A stretch of 53,046 bases of DNA from Candidatus Neomarinimicrobiota bacterium (GTDB taxonomy: Bacteria; Fidelibacterota; Marinisomatia; Marinisomatales; S15-B10), in assembly GCA_012964825.1 (NCBI GenBank), contig DTTI01000075.1, positions 14,488-67,533 of the forward strand, in the 5' to 3' direction. Positions within the stretch are counted from its first letter, which is position 1. Every line of letters begins with the position of its first letter. Below are positions 8,289 to 17,602 of this stretch, piece after piece. The position numbers and the translations under genes were made by a program. The notes under the pieces were generated by a model, which did no database searches, was not told the DNA's origin, and saw only the letters and a program-made list of their open reading frames with translations.

Positions 8289-9419
8289 ATGAGTTTTACA
8301 GTAGAATCAGAAGATACTGCTTCTTCAGCACGCGTTGGTTACCTAGTAACTTCCCGGGGCGATATACCAACGCCTGCTTTCATGCCTATCGGTACTTATG
8401 GTGCCGTTAAGACACTCTCACCAAGGAATCTGAAAGAGGTAGGTGCTGATATTATTCTGGGTAACACTTACCACCTTTATCTCCGACCGGGGATGGACAT
8501 TATCAAAGATGCGGGCGGGCTCCACAAGTTCATGGCGTGGGAGAGACCCATTCTTACCGACAGCGGTGGTTTCCAGATCTTCAGCCTGGCTGAGCTGAGG
8601 AAAATCAGCGACGACGGCGTCATATTCACGTCGACTCTTGACGGCAGTGGACATTTTTTGACGCCCGAACTTTCTATGGAGATTCAGCTGACGCTGGGTA
8701 GTGATATTATCATGGCATTTGATGAATGTCCGCCCGGCGGCTCAGATGACGCTACTCTAACTGGAGCCGTCAATAGAACAGAAAAGTGGGCTGACCGTTG
8801 CTATAAATTTCTGCAAGAAAATGAAGGATTTGGAGAGTCTGGCACTCATTTTTTCCCCATTGTTCAAGGCGGCGTGGACGAAGAGCTCAGAAAACAGAGT
8901 GCCGAGACCGTTCTTCCTTTCGCCCAAAGCGGAATTGCTATAGGCGGGTTGGCGGTAGGTGAAGAAAAAGAAGCAATGTTTGAAACGGTAGTGTTGATGA
9001 ACGATATTTTACCAAAAGATAAGCTGAGGTACCTCATGGGTGTGGGAAAGCCGGAAGATATTATCAATGCTGTGTTAAGAGGTATTGATCTGTTTGACTG
9101 TGTCATTCCAACCCGGAACGCAAGGAATGGCCAGTTTTTTACCTGGGACGGGAAACTCAATATCCACAACAGCCGATTCAAAGAAGACTTCTCTCCCATC
9201 AGTGAAAACTGCTCTTGTTATACTTGCGTCACATTCACCAGGGCTTATCTCCGGCATCTTTTTAAACTGAATGAGGTTCTTGTTCTTCACCTCGCTTCGC
9301 TCCATAATGTTACATTTTATCTCGAATTTATGAGCACGATCCGACAAGAGATTGAAGAAGGGACCTTTGACCGATGGGCAAAAGACACACTGTTAGCAGT
9401 CTCCTCCTCAAATGACTGA
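8289..9419 (+). CDS. tgt: Queuine/preQ1 tRNA-ribosyltransferase
   Basis: 376 residues, the usual size of bacterial TGT, which exchanges guanine-34 of GUN-anticodon tRNAs for preQ1. Visible signatures: GTYGAVKTLSP near the N-terminus, DSGGFQ (substrate-binding), the DECPPG segment, QGG, GGLAVGE, DCVIPTRNARNG carrying the nucleophilic aspartate, and the C-terminal zinc site CSCYTC followed by the His of LHLAS. The tRNA-Asn at 28582 has a GTT anticodon and would be a substrate. ATG 8289 lies three bases after the Kunitz gene, and the 3' end overlaps the NUDIX gene by 8 bases. Confidence 0.96.
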   Translation: MSFTVESEDTASSARVGYLVTSRGDIPTPAFMPIGTYGAVKTLSPRNLKEVGADIILGNTYHLYLRPGMDIIKDAGGLHKFMAWERPILTDSGGFQIFSLAELRKISDDGVIFTSTLDGSGHFLTPELSMEIQLTLGSDIIMAFDECPPGGSDDATLTGAVNRTEKWADRCYKFLQENEGFGESGTHFFPIVQGGVDEELRKQSAETVLPFAQSGIAIGGLAVGEEKEAMFETVVLMNDILPKDKLRYLMGVGKPEDIINAVLRGIDLFDCVIPTRNARNGQFFTWDGKLNIHNSRFKEDFSPISENCSCYTCVTFTRAYLRHLFKLNEVLVLHLASLHNVTFYLEFMSTIRQEIEEGTFDRWAKDTLLAVSSSND

Positions 9420-9879
9420 TATGGCAGTGACACATATTGACAGTTATCCTTATCGATTTGGTAAGGATGGCTGTCCTATCTTCCTGCTGTTAAGGCGACA
9501 GATGAAGAAACGTTACGGGCACCTTTGGCAAGGCGTTGCGGGAAAGATTGAAGAGGGAGAGACGGCGATGCAGACGCTCCTGAGAGAGATTGAGGAGGAG
9601 ACGGGACTTCGCCCAAAGCGTGTTTTTGTGGCCGATCATGTCACTTCTTTCTACCAGAGTTATAACGACAGAATAAACAGTGTCCCCGTTTTTGGTGTGG
9701 AAGTAGACTCAGCCGAAGTTCGCCTTTCTGAAGAACATGTGGATTATCAGTGGCTGCAATTCGAGAAGGCGGTGAAGATACTGACATGGAACGAGCAAAA
9801 AAAAGCGCTGTCAGTTATCAACGGCATGCTCATGTCTGACGACGGCCGGATCGATTGGTCCGAAGTCGAGATCGGTTAG
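9412..9879 (+). CDS. NUDIX hydrolase
   Basis: 155 residues with a complete Nudix box, G44-x5-E50-x7-R58-E59-x2-E62-E63-x-G65, which binds Mg2+ for cleavage of nucleoside diphosphate-X bonds. The neighbouring LWQGVAGKIEEGE resembles dihydroneopterin triphosphate diphosphatase (NudB) and other GTP-derived-substrate members, but the substrate cannot be set from sequence alone. It overlaps the end of tgt by 8 bases; an alternative ATG at 9421 would remove the overlap. Since Tgt uses a GTP-derived base, a folate/queuosine-related substrate is a reasonable guess, no more. Confidence 0.85.
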   Translation: MTDMAVTHIDSYPYRFGKDGCPIFLLLRRQMKKRYGHLWQGVAGKIEEGETAMQTLLREIEEETGLRPKRVFVADHVTSFYQSYNDRINSVPVFGVEVDSAEVRLSEEHVDYQWLQFEKAVKILTWNEQKKALSVINGMLMSDDGRIDWSEVEIG

Positions 9880-9885
9880 TTTGAA

Positions 9886-10989
9886 TCAGGAAATGGTCGC
9901 AAAGAATGACCTGACTCTTTCAGGACCGATCTGAGAAAGGCCGGTCAATCCCGTATTAAACCAACCGTGTGCAAAGGCTTTTCTATCGGCTTCTTTGTTG
10001 TTGAAATAACCTTTCATGATGTTGTGGCCACGCACCGCTATCTGTCCCTTCTCGCCGTTAGGTAACTTTTCCCCGCTTTCATCAAGGATTGTCATCTCAC
10101 AAAGGTGGAGAGGTGTTCCGACTGGAATCAGGTTTTCCGTAACTTTTTCACTGGCTTGGGAAAAACTGGCGAAACCCGTTAGCTCCGGCATGAAAAAGCC
10201 GGCGGTGATTTGGGGGTGATTTACTCCTGAAAAAGATGTGTGAGGGACAACTGTCTCATCTGCTTCAAGCCCTAGTTTCGGAGTGCAGGAAAATGCAGTG
10301 TGGACCGGTTCGATTAAATTGCCTGACGAACCATCTTTCGTGAAGAGGACCCGGCAGCCGGCGTAAAGGGCGGTCATCACCCCACCGCTGAGGGTCAAGA
10401 GCTCGCTGACCGGCTCGGGGCAAAGGAGGATATCATCGTCTCTGAAATTGAACCTTTCGGCAATAGCCATTCCGTTTACTATCAGGTTGTAGTGGGAGAG
10501 GACAACTATAAGATTATTTCCATTGTTTATCCTAAGACTGTCATCGGCAAGTTTTGATTTTTTGCCAACGGCCGCTGTGTCAGCTTCCCCATCCAGCGCG
10601 CCCTCAAATTCTGTTAGATCGCTGGGGAAAATGGGTGATGATATATTTATTAGATCTACTGTTCCACCCACAGCCCAAATCCCGAAAATTTGTATCAGTA
10701 CTGCCAGTGGTTCGTCCAAAGTGAGGCCGACCGTGTCACCAAATTTAATTTTCTCCCGGCGAAGGTAGTTGGCGCATTGTGAAACTCGTTTGAAGAAAAA
10801 AGTGAAGGAAACTTCTTCCCGGCCGCTCCCATCCTCAATGATAAGAAAAGTTCTATCTCCGTAACGCCTGACCTGGGAATCGAGAAGTGATCGGATACTG
10901 GGGTAGGGGATCATAATCTCCGATGGTGGGACCCCTCGAATGGACTGTGCTGATTCTCTGTTAGCCTGAAGTTTTTCGTCCACCGTCAA
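9886..10989 (-). CDS. Degenerate acyl-CoA-synthetase-like (ANL) protein, probably inactive
   Basis: 367 residues. The N-terminal third aligns in style with AMP-binding enzymes (RYGDRTFLII, ...YLRREKIKFGDTVGL...). Later PVGTPLHLCEMTILDESGEKLPNGEKGQIAVRG and MKGYFNNKEADRKAF..GWFNTG are family hallmarks. The adenylation P-loop normally read as SSGTTGxPKGVxLSH is reduced to NNGNNLIVVLSH, the Asp of GWFxTGD is replaced by Leu, and the C-terminal lysine-bearing domain is absent; the protein stops just after. It starts at TTG 10989, overlapping the flavin-reductase stop as TTGA, as the last gene of the tyrosine-degradation operon. It may be a binding or regulatory paralogue or a decaying gene; the intact frame argues for retained use. 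Confidence 0.72.
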   Translation of the reverse strand: MTVDEKLQANRESAQSIRGVPPSEIMIPYPSIRSLLDSQVRRYGDRTFLIIEDGSGREEVSFTFFFKRVSQCANYLRREKIKFGDTVGLTLDEPLAVLIQIFGIWAVGGTVDLINISSPIFPSDLTEFEGALDGEADTAAVGKKSKLADDSLRINNGNNLIVVLSHYNLIVNGMAIAERFNFRDDDILLCPEPVSELLTLSGGVMTALYAGCRVLFTKDGSSGNLIEPVHTAFSCTPKLGLEADETVVPHTSFSGVNHPQITAGFFMPELTGFASFSQASEKVTENLIPVGTPLHLCEMTILDESGEKLPNGEKGQIAVRGHNIMKGYFNNKEADRKAFAHGWFNTGLTGLSQIGPERVRSFFATIS

Positions 10990-11606
10990 TCGGGGTGGAC
11001 TTTGCGGACTATATCGAAAATCTCACTGATCTTGGTGTAGCTGTTCCCTGCCAGTCTGCCTAAGGGCTTGAGAGTGTCGATATCAATTTTTCCATCCTGA
11101 AAAACATCATCATCAACGTGAAACATGACAATTGTACCGATAACCACAAAACCGGCACCGGCACCGCCATCACCAATCTCCACAATCTGGTTTAGCTTAC
11201 ATTCAAAGCTCACTTTTGATTCGGCCACGCGGGGCGCTTTCACTTTTTCAGCCGTTCTAGGTGTGAGCCCTGAGATCTCAAATTCATCCACACTAGGCGG
11301 GTAATCGGTGGCGCAGGCTACCATCTGTTTACCTATTTCTTCTGAAACAATGTTAACCGTGAATTCTTCTGTTTCGCGAATGTTGTTAAGTGTATCCTTG
11401 GTTAAACCGTCATATCCACGTCTACCAGGCGCAAACATGATAGTAGGTGGATTGGAGCAAACACCGTTAAAATAGGAGAAAGGTGCCAAATTATTGAGAC
11501 CGTCGTTAGACACGCTAGAAACGAATGCTATGGGTCTCGGTACTATGGAACCGATCATCAGTTTGTGATTTTCAGCGAAAGTTTGTTTTTCCGGGTCGAT
11601 AATCAT
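10986..11606 (-). CDS. Flavin reductase-like domain protein
   Basis: 206 residues from ATG 11606, which overlaps the fahA stop as ATGA (a longer frame to 11675 lies inside fahA and is not needed). The split-barrel FMN-binding fold is recognisable by IGSIVPRPIAFVSSV, then NLAPFSYFNGVCSNPP, then a TVNIVSE strand, as in flavoredoxin and DIM6/NTAB proteins. Such proteins bind FMN and reduce flavins or act as small oxidoreductases in aromatic degradation. Its position between fahA and the ANL-like gene suggests it helps tyrosine/homogentisate catabolism, but the precise reaction is unknown. Confidence 0.85.
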   Translation of the reverse strand: MIIDPEKQTFAENHKLMIGSIVPRPIAFVSSVSNDGLNNLAPFSYFNGVCSNPPTIMFAPGRRGYDGLTKDTLNNIRETEEFTVNIVSEEIGKQMVACATDYPPSVDEFEISGLTPRTAEKVKAPRVAESKVSFECKLNQIVEIGDGGAGAGFVVIGTIVMFHVDDDVFQDGKIDIDTLKPLGRLAGNSYTKISEIFDIVRKVHPD

Positions 11607-12889
11607 TCTTCCATAGCCGGCAGAATTTTCCCCGCACATTCCCCAAAACCTACACGATAACCGTCTCCCTGGCACCAGCCTGTCAGGGTAACCGTATCAC
11701 CATCTTGAAGAAACTTTCTGGTTTCGCCGCTTGAGAGAGTAATAGGTTCCTCTCCTCTCCAAGTGAGTTCCAGCAGACTGCCCCGGTTTTTTTTGGCAGG
11801 TCCTGAGATGGTCCCTGAAGCCATGAGATCTCCTGTCCTGACATCACATCCCGTGGCAGTGTGATGGGCCAGTTGCTGATGTACATCCCAGTATAAATAG
11901 TTGAAATTGCTTTGGACAATAGTTCCCATTTTATCTGAACCTTCAGGGGTCAAATTGACTTCCAGGTGAATGTTGTACGTTCTGTTACCCTCAGATTTGA
12001 GATAGCGTAGGGGTTCCGGGTTTTGTTCCGGTGCCGGGCATTTGAACGGTGCCAATGCGTCCATGGAGACAATCCACGGAGAGATAGTGGTCCCAAAGTT
12101 TTTGGCAAGGAAAGGTCCCAGCGGTTGATACTCCCAAGTTTGGATATCCCGGGCTGACCAGTCATTCACCAAAACCATTCCGAAAATATGATCTATGGCA
12201 TCATTCACTGAAATCGATTTCCCCAATTTACTGGCCGGTCCCACAAAGAAACCCATCTCAAGTTCAAAATCAAGAACATTACTGGGACCGAAGACAGGGG
12301 CATGGGCATCTTTCGAAAAGGTCTGACCTTTGGGTCGATGGAGCGGCGTTCCGGAAATGATGACGGAAGAAGCCCTACCATGGTAAGCTACAGGTAGGTG
12401 AAGCCAGTTTGGCATGAGGGCTTTTTCCGGCCCACGAATCAAAGTACCCACATTGGTGGCGTGCTCCCTTGAAGAGTAAAAATCTGTATAGTCCCCGATG
12501 GAAACGGGCATGACCATTTCTACTTCTGAAGCAGGAATTAAAACCTTATTCTTCAAATCTTCATTGTCCCGGATGGCTGGGTTGTCAGCCTGGAACAGGT
12601 GACTTAGTGCCTGGCGAACGACCTTCCATGCATCTCGGCCAAGGGCCATGAAGTCGTTGAGTGAGGATCCTTGGAAAACATTTTTTCCGGCAATTTCGGT
12701 GGTTGAAAAGACACCACGTCTTTCAATCTCGGTGAGACTCAAAACAGAATCACCAATGGCTGTCACCAGAAAAGGTTTTTTACCAGTTTTTCTGATGGCG
12801 GCACCGTAAGGGAGGTTCTGGATGGGAAAGTGGGAGTCGGGTGATACATCAACCCAAGATTTCAGTTTTGGATCGGTAGTTTCGTCCAT
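11603..12889 (-). CDS. fahA: Fumarylacetoacetase
   Basis: 428 residues, close to the animal/bacterial FAH length of about 420-440. It cleaves fumarylacetoacetate to fumarate and acetoacetate, the last step of tyrosine degradation. Visible: DYTDFYSSREH with the metal-ligand Asp136 and catalytic His143, HLPVAYHGR, the metal-binding ELEMGFFVG and NDWSARDIQ, and the TSGTISG-like MASGTISGP loop. It lies 46 bases after hmgA in a leftward operon with hpd, and overlaps the flavin-reductase gene by 4 bases. No maleylacetoacetate isomerase gene is visible in the window. Confidence 0.96.
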   Translation of the reverse strand: MDETTDPKLKSWVDVSPDSHFPIQNLPYGAAIRKTGKKPFLVTAIGDSVLSLTEIERRGVFSTTEIAGKNVFQGSSLNDFMALGRDAWKVVRQALSHLFQADNPAIRDNEDLKNKVLIPASEVEMVMPVSIGDYTDFYSSREHATNVGTLIRGPEKALMPNWLHLPVAYHGRASSVIISGTPLHRPKGQTFSKDAHAPVFGPSNVLDFELEMGFFVGPASKLGKSISVNDAIDHIFGMVLVNDWSARDIQTWEYQPLGPFLAKNFGTTISPWIVSMDALAPFKCPAPEQNPEPLRYLKSEGNRTYNIHLEVNLTPEGSDKMGTIVQSNFNYLYWDVHQQLAHHTATGCDVRTGDLMASGTISGPAKKNRGSLLELTWRGEEPITLSSGETRKFLQDGDTVTLTGWCQGDGYRVGFGECAGKILPAMEE

Positions 12890-12935
12890 ATTTGGGATAT
12901 TAGTGGGCCGCGAGGTGTAAACCAGTCAGGAGCCG

Positions 12936-14117
12936 TTATTCCCCAAGAGTGTTATCGAAATTACCTTCCACCCAGGATTTGGAATAATTGGGATCTTCAA
13001 TATCAAGTGCCTCTTTGGCTACAAGAAGGGGATAAAAAGTATCTACCATCACAGCCAGTTCATTGGTCTCTTTCATACCAATGGATGCCTCGTACTTTCC
13101 AGGGTGAGGACCATGGGTGATACCGTCAGGATGTAGGGTGATTGAACCATATTCCACACCTTTCCGTGACATGAATTCACTCTTGGCATAATAGATGACT
13201 TCATCTGACATCACATTAGAGTGATTATAAGGTGCGGGTATAGAATCTTCACCAAAATCGTAGGGTCTTGGGCAAAAAGAACAAACGACAAAATTGTCGC
13301 CTTGAAATGTCTGATGGACCGGTGGTGGCTCATGAACACGTCCGACAATGGGCTCGAAATCGTGTATGCTGAAAGCATAAGGGTAATAATACCCGTCCCA
13401 TCCGACGACATCAAAGGGGTGGTGGTCGAGCGTCACTTCGGTCAGTTGATCTCGCTGCTTTACCATCACCGACGTCGGTTCTTTTTTGTCTACAGTAATA
13501 AGGTTCTCAGGAACACGAAAATCTCTTTCGGAGTAGGGGCTACGCTCAATGAGCTGACCGTAATCATTCCGGTATCTTGATGGTGTTCTCGTTTCTCCCT
13601 TGCCTTCGGTGATAAAAAAGTGTTGTTCACCCTTGGTAAAACGGTAACGATGCATGATACCTCGCGGAATAATGAGATAGTCTCCTTGAGAGTAGAGAAT
13701 TTCGCCAAATGCCGTTTCGAGTATGCCTTCTCCGTCACTTACATAGACGATCTCATCTCCCTGGGCATTACGATAGAAAAATTCATCTTCTTTATCAGGA
13801 AAAGCCATCCAGAGAGCCACATCATTATTGAACATAATGGGCGTACGATCCAATACAGGACTGCCTCCTTTATTAAGTTTAGAGGTATAGAAGTGCCGCA
13901 TCCTCAAACTGCGATCAGGATCTTCTTCTAGTTTCACTTCGCGAACCAGTTTGGTGCCGACAACAGCAGTGGGGCGGTAAATGTGGTAAATAAGAGACGA
14001 AGGTCCGTCAAAACCTTTATTGCCTTTCAGTTCTTCGTGGTAGATCTTGCCGTTATCATCGCGGAATGCTATATGCCTCTTCCGTGGAATCTTACCAAGT
14101 GTGTGATATCTGTGCAT
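12936..14117 (-). CDS. hmgA: Homogentisate 1,2-dioxygenase
   Basis: 393 residues from ATG 14117, whose first base is the last base of the hpd stop (TGATG); a start at 14147 would lie inside hpd. The cupin iron dioxygenase opens the homogentisate ring to maleylacetoacetate. It carries the family features FYRNAQGDEIVYVSDGEG, GDYLIIPRGIMHRYRF, GWDGYYYPYAFSIHDFEP, the metal-site segments VHEPPPVHQTF and SFCPRPYDF, and LHPDGITHGPHPGKYE near the end. It is shorter than human HGD (445) but in the range of many bacterial homologues. Confidence 0.95.
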   Translation of the reverse strand: MHRYHTLGKIPRKRHIAFRDDNGKIYHEELKGNKGFDGPSSLIYHIYRPTAVVGTKLVREVKLEEDPDRSLRMRHFYTSKLNKGGSPVLDRTPIMFNNDVALWMAFPDKEDEFFYRNAQGDEIVYVSDGEGILETAFGEILYSQGDYLIIPRGIMHRYRFTKGEQHFFITEGKGETRTPSRYRNDYGQLIERSPYSERDFRVPENLITVDKKEPTSVMVKQRDQLTEVTLDHHPFDVVGWDGYYYPYAFSIHDFEPIVGRVHEPPPVHQTFQGDNFVVCSFCPRPYDFGEDSIPAPYNHSNVMSDEVIYYAKSEFMSRKGVEYGSITLHPDGITHGPHPGKYEASIGMKETNELAVMVDTFYPLLVAKEALDIEDPNYSKSWVEGNFDNTLGE

Positions 14118-15250
14118 CAGAGGTTCCCTCTGAGAGCTTGCTCGCACTCGATTGCCTTGAACAACGCCTTAAAATTTCCAAAACCGAAACCTTGGCTTCC
14201 TTTACGTTGAATGATCTCATAGAAGAGAGTGGGACGGTCTTCAACCGGTTTTGTGAAAAGCTGTAGTAGGTAACCTTCATCATCCCTGTCCACCAGAATG
14301 CGGAGATCGCGTATGGTGTCCAGACTTTCATCGATCCTACCGACACGATCTTCAAGCATATCATAGTAGGAATCTGGTACTTCCAGAAATTCGACACCGT
14401 TTTCTCGGAGTTTTATAATTGTCCCAAGTATATCACCGGTAAGAAAAGCCACGTGCTGCACACCGGGGCCATTATAAAAATCGAGGTATTCCTCAATCTG
14501 AGATTTTTTCTTTCCCTTGGCTGGTTCATTAATTGGAAATTTTATCCTTCCGTTTCCGTTTTGCATCACCTTGGACATGAGGGCACTGTACTTGGTTGAG
14601 ATATCATCGTCCGTGAAGTGGAGCATTTGTGTAAAGCCCATAACCTCTGCATAGAAATCGACCAGTTCATTCATCTTGCCCAATTCAACATTTGCAACGA
14701 TGTGGTCTACAACTTTCAATCCGCATTCATTTCCTTTAATTAAAGATTTTTCATAACCCGGCAGGAACGGCCCGTTGTACTGATCTGTGGAGATCAGTGA
14801 ATGAATTGTGTCACCATATGCATGCACTGCAGCTTTTCGGACAATCCCGTTCTCATCTTTAATATCATGCGGTTCCAACACGGCTTGGGCACCTCTTTCT
14901 ATCATTACCTCAAAACAGGCATCCACATCATCGACATGGAAGGCAACATCCCGAACGCCATCGCCGTGAGCCATCAAGTGATTGGTCATTCCGTTTCCAC
15001 TGTTAAGAGGTGTTGATAGAACGAGGCGAATGTTACCTTGGGATAGGACATAAGAGGCATAATCCCGGTTACTCGTTTCCAGACCAGAATAAGCCAACTG
15101 TGAAAAGCCAAATGCATTACAGTAATAGTAGGTTGCCTGCTTGGCGTTACCGACCCATAATTCCACATGATGGACTGCCTTGATGGGAACCGGATCTTCC
15201 ACCGGTGGTGCTGATTTTTTGTTTTCGAGAGTGTCCATCTCCGAAGTCAT
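14117..15250 (-). CDS. hpd: 4-hydroxyphenylpyruvate dioxygenase
   Basis: 377 residues with two vicinal-oxygen-chelate domains. It converts 4-hydroxyphenylpyruvate to homogentisate using Fe(II). The three iron ligands are visible in the C-terminal domain as His183 (VVDHIVANV), His266 (GVQHVAFLT) and Glu345 ([10 protein letters not shown]), with the C-terminal [15 protein letters not shown] helix that closes the active site. The N-terminal 15 residues are an unaligned hydrophilic extension. It is followed directly by hmgA and preceded by a HisC-like aminotransferase that could supply its substrate. Confidence 0.97.
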   Translation of the reverse strand: MTSEMDTLENKKSAPPVEDPVPIKAVHHVELWVGNAKQATYYYCNAFGFSQLAYSGLETSNRDYASYVLSQGNIRLVLSTPLNSGNGMTNHLMAHGDGVRDVAFHVDDVDACFEVMIERGAQAVLEPHDIKDENGIVRKAAVHAYGDTIHSLISTDQYNGPFLPGYEKSLIKGNECGLKVVDHIVANVELGKMNELVDFYAEVMGFTQMLHFTDDDISTKYSALMSKVMQNGNGRIKFPINEPAKGKKKSQIEEYLDFYNGPGVQHVAFLTGDILGTIIKLRENGVEFLEVPDSYYDMLEDRVGRIDESLDTIRDLRILVDRDDEGYLLQLFTKPVEDRPTLFYEIIQRKGSQGFGFGNFKALFKAIECEQALRGNL

Positions 15251-15308
15251 TTAGGCTCCTGGCAAAGTGTAGTCAAAATTACGCAAAAGAGCAGCTCCTT
15301 CGCCACCC

Positions 15309-16394
15309 TTATAGCACTTTTCGGAAGACGTTTAAACAGGTCTCGTTTTCTTCAAGCAACCCCATGGAGATTCTAATATAATCGGGCCAGCCGAACGGTT
15401 TTAAATGGCGTAAAATAACACCTTCTTCCAGAATCTGCTGACAGATATCTCCCGCTTTTTTCTCTGAGGAGAATTTGGTAGTAATAAAGTTGGCGGCGGA
15501 AGGGATGGTATTGACCTCCAGCCGCCTAAGCTCTCTAGAAAAATATTCAATCCCATCTTGGGTGAGCTGGACAGTTTTTTCAATGTGATAGTTGTCTTCC
15601 AAAGCCGCCAACCCGGCCGCCTGAGCCAGAGAAGAAGGTTCAAAGGGAAGCTTTACTTTCATGAGATTTGATATAAGCTGATCGTGGGCAAAACCATAAC
15701 CAATTCGTAGACCGCCCAGCCCGTAAGCCTTTGAAAAAGTTCGGAGCGTGATAACGTTGTCGTAACGGTAATGCATGGAATCGGGGTAATCTTTTTGAGA
15801 TTGAGCGAATTCGAAGTACGCTTCGTCCATGATTATAAGAACACGCTCGGGAACTTTCTCCATGAAGGCATCGAATTCTTCCACTGTGAAATAAGTCCCC
15901 ATGGGATTATCGGGATTGGCAAGGTAAATGATCTTGGTATATTCATTAATAAATGTCGCCATGGCTTTCAGGTTGTAACGGTGCTCTTTCATGGGTACCC
16001 AGTGGACCTGCCTTCCGCTGGCTTTTGCCAAAACAGTAAAACCTATGAATGAGTTCTGTGCGGTGATGATTTCATCTTCAGGAAGCAAAAATGTTCGCAT
16101 TATAGTGGCCATGATCCCTTCTGAGCCGGCACCTAAGACCACATTGTCAATCTTTACATCGAAGCGTTCAGCCAGTCTCTTGCGCAGATTTAATCCACTG
16201 GCGTCGGGATAGCGGTGAAGGTCTTGTTCAGCTTTACGAATCGCTTCCAGTGCCAACGGAGAAGGGCCCAGTGGATTTTCATTAGAAGCAAGTTTTGTGA
16301 TCTGCTCAAGACCAAGTTCACGCTGAACTTCTTCAATGGATTTACCTGGTTTGTAAGGTGAGAGTTCCTTTATGTTTTTAGGAACCAGCGGCAT
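15309..16394 (-). CDS. HisC-family histidinol-phosphate/aromatic aminotransferase
   Basis: 361 residues of the fold-type I PLP family. The PLP lysine is Lys222 in TFSKAYGLGGLRIGY; other signatures are LASNENPLGPSP (residues 35-46), NPDNPMGT and MDEAYFEF. The sequence is of the HisC2/aromatic-aminotransferase type. No other histidine genes are nearby, and it sits 58 bases upstream of hpd, hmgA and fahA on the same strand. Transamination of tyrosine to 4-hydroxyphenylpyruvate is therefore the likelier local role, although a genuine HisC placed here by chance, or a dual-function enzyme, is possible. Confidence 0.85.
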   Translation of the reverse strand: MPLVPKNIKELSPYKPGKSIEEVQRELGLEQITKLASNENPLGPSPLALEAIRKAEQDLHRYPDASGLNLRKRLAERFDVKIDNVVLGAGSEGIMATIMRTFLLPEDEIITAQNSFIGFTVLAKASGRQVHWVPMKEHRYNLKAMATFINEYTKIIYLANPDNPMGTYFTVEEFDAFMEKVPERVLIIMDEAYFEFAQSQKDYPDSMHYRYDNVITLRTFSKAYGLGGLRIGYGFAHDQLISNLMKVKLPFEPSSLAQAAGLAALEDNYHIEKTVQLTQDGIEYFSRELRRLEVNTIPSAANFITTKFSSEKKAGDICQQILEEGVILRHLKPFGWPDYIRISMGLLEENETCLNVFRKVL

Positions 16395-16501
16395 TAGTTA
16401 AATAACATCCCAAACAGGATATTTGAGATCAAAACATTTCGGTTTTTTGCCACTTACCTCATTGGTTAGATTTAGAACGAAAAATTCTTCAAAAGACTCT
16501 G

Positions 16502-16530
16502 TTGGGCTGTGTCATAATTATAAGTAATAT
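16502..16530 (+). promoter_or_regulatory. Candidate promoter for the transsulfuration operon
   Basis: TTGGGC (16502-16507), 17 bases, then TAATAT (16525-16530). The -10 is good and the -35 weak. It would start transcription about 35 bases before the cystathionine beta-synthase ATG, in the divergent region facing the hisC-like gene. Confidence 0.4.
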
Positions 16531-16554
16531 CTCGAATTTACATTTAAAGGATCA

Positions 16555-16575
16555 ATGGTGAATGTAATATCATGA
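16555..16575 (+). other. Six-codon leader ORF overlapping the CBS start
   Basis: ATG 16555 opens a frame of six codons (MVNVIS) whose TGA overlaps the ATG of the next gene as ATGA. The only good ribosome binding sequence, AAAGGA ending at 16551, is placed for this ATG rather than for ATG 16572. Translational coupling through a micro-ORF is a plausible reading; leaderless or long-spaced initiation at 16572 is the alternative. Confidence 0.3.
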
Positions 16576-17540
16576 GCCTCAATCTGAGTCGGCTTGAGAC
16601 CATCCTGGAAACTGTGGGCGAGACACCCGTTGTGAAATTCCACCGGGTCGGCTCAGAGCTGGACTGCGACCTGTATGGCAAGTGTGAATTCCTCAATGCT
16701 GGCGGATCTGTAAAGGACAGGATCGGTGTGAGGATGGTGGAGGAAGCGGAGAAGTCTGGACGGATCAAACCGGGAGATACGCTTATCGAACCCACTTCGG
16801 GCAATACAGGGATCGGTATGGCACTGACGGCCGCCGTTAGAGGGTACCGGATGATCATCACCATGCCGGAAAAGATGAGCAAAGAGAAGGAGGTCGTTCT
16901 AAAAGCCCTTGGCGCAGAAATTGTGAGGACGCCTACGGAGGCGGCCTGGGATGATCCGGAAAGTCACATTGGAGTCGCAAAAAAACTAAACGAGGAGATA
17001 CCTAATTCTTACATACTTGACCAATACAGCAACCTCGACAATCCTGATGCCCATTATCACGGAACGGCGGGAGAGATCCTGGCTCAATTTGGGGAAGATC
17101 TGAAGATGGTTGTCATGGGTGTCGGCACAGGGGGGACTATTACAGGAGTGGCCAGAAGGGTGAAAGAAGAACGTCCCGACATCACCATTGTAGGCGCTGA
17201 TCCCGAAGGTTCCATCCTTGGTGGAGGTGATGAGGTGAAGTCATATATGGTAGAAGGGATCGGCTACGATTTTTTCCCCGATGTGCTTGACAATGCCCTT
17301 GTGGATGACTACGTCAAGACCAATGACAAGGACTCATTTCTCACCGCTCGCCGGCTCATCAGCGAAGAAGGACTGCTCATCGGTGGCTCATCAGGGTCTG
17401 CAGTTTGGGCGGCGTTGCAGGTTGCGGGACGTTTGAATAAGGGAGAACAGTGTCTTGTAATTCTACCTGATTCTATCAGAAATTATCTCACCAAATTCGT
17501 AGATGATGACTGGATGAAAGATCAGGGATTTCTGGATTAA
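16572..17540 (+). CDS. Cystathionine beta-synthase / cysteine synthase
   Basis: 322 residues of the fold-type II PLP family without C-terminal CBS domains. Lys48 in GGSVKDRIG is the Schiff-base lysine; [10 protein letters not shown] (73-82), GTGGTITG and GGSSGSA bind substrate and phosphate. Several stretches ([41 protein letters not shown]) resemble cystathionine beta-synthases more than O-acetylserine sulfhydrylases. With the two gamma-family enzymes downstream this suggests reverse transsulfuration from homocysteine to cysteine. Cysteine synthase activity remains possible. Its start overlaps a six-codon leader. Confidence 0.88.
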   Translation: MSLNLSRLETILETVGETPVVKFHRVGSELDCDLYGKCEFLNAGGSVKDRIGVRMVEEAEKSGRIKPGDTLIEPTSGNTGIGMALTAAVRGYRMIITMPEKMSKEKEVVLKALGAEIVRTPTEAAWDDPESHIGVAKKLNEEIPNSYILDQYSNLDNPDAHYHGTAGEILAQFGEDLKMVVMGVGTGGTITGVARRVKEERPDITIVGADPEGSILGGGDEVKSYMVEGIGYDFFPDVLDNALVDDYVKTNDKDSFLTARRLISEEGLLIGGSSGSAVWAALQVAGRLNKGEQCLVILPDSIRNYLTKFVDDDWMKDQGFLD

Positions 17541-17602
17541 TGAGGCACCAAAAGAATAACAATCACCCTTCAAAATGTTCAAGTTAGAGAATGGAGAATA
17601 AG

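Noticed and set aside
9886-9888. The TGA ending the ANL-like gene as another selenocysteine codon
   Set aside because: The sequence beyond it is the antisense of the NUDIX gene end and does not resemble the missing ANL C-terminal domain; no stem-loop of the right type follows.
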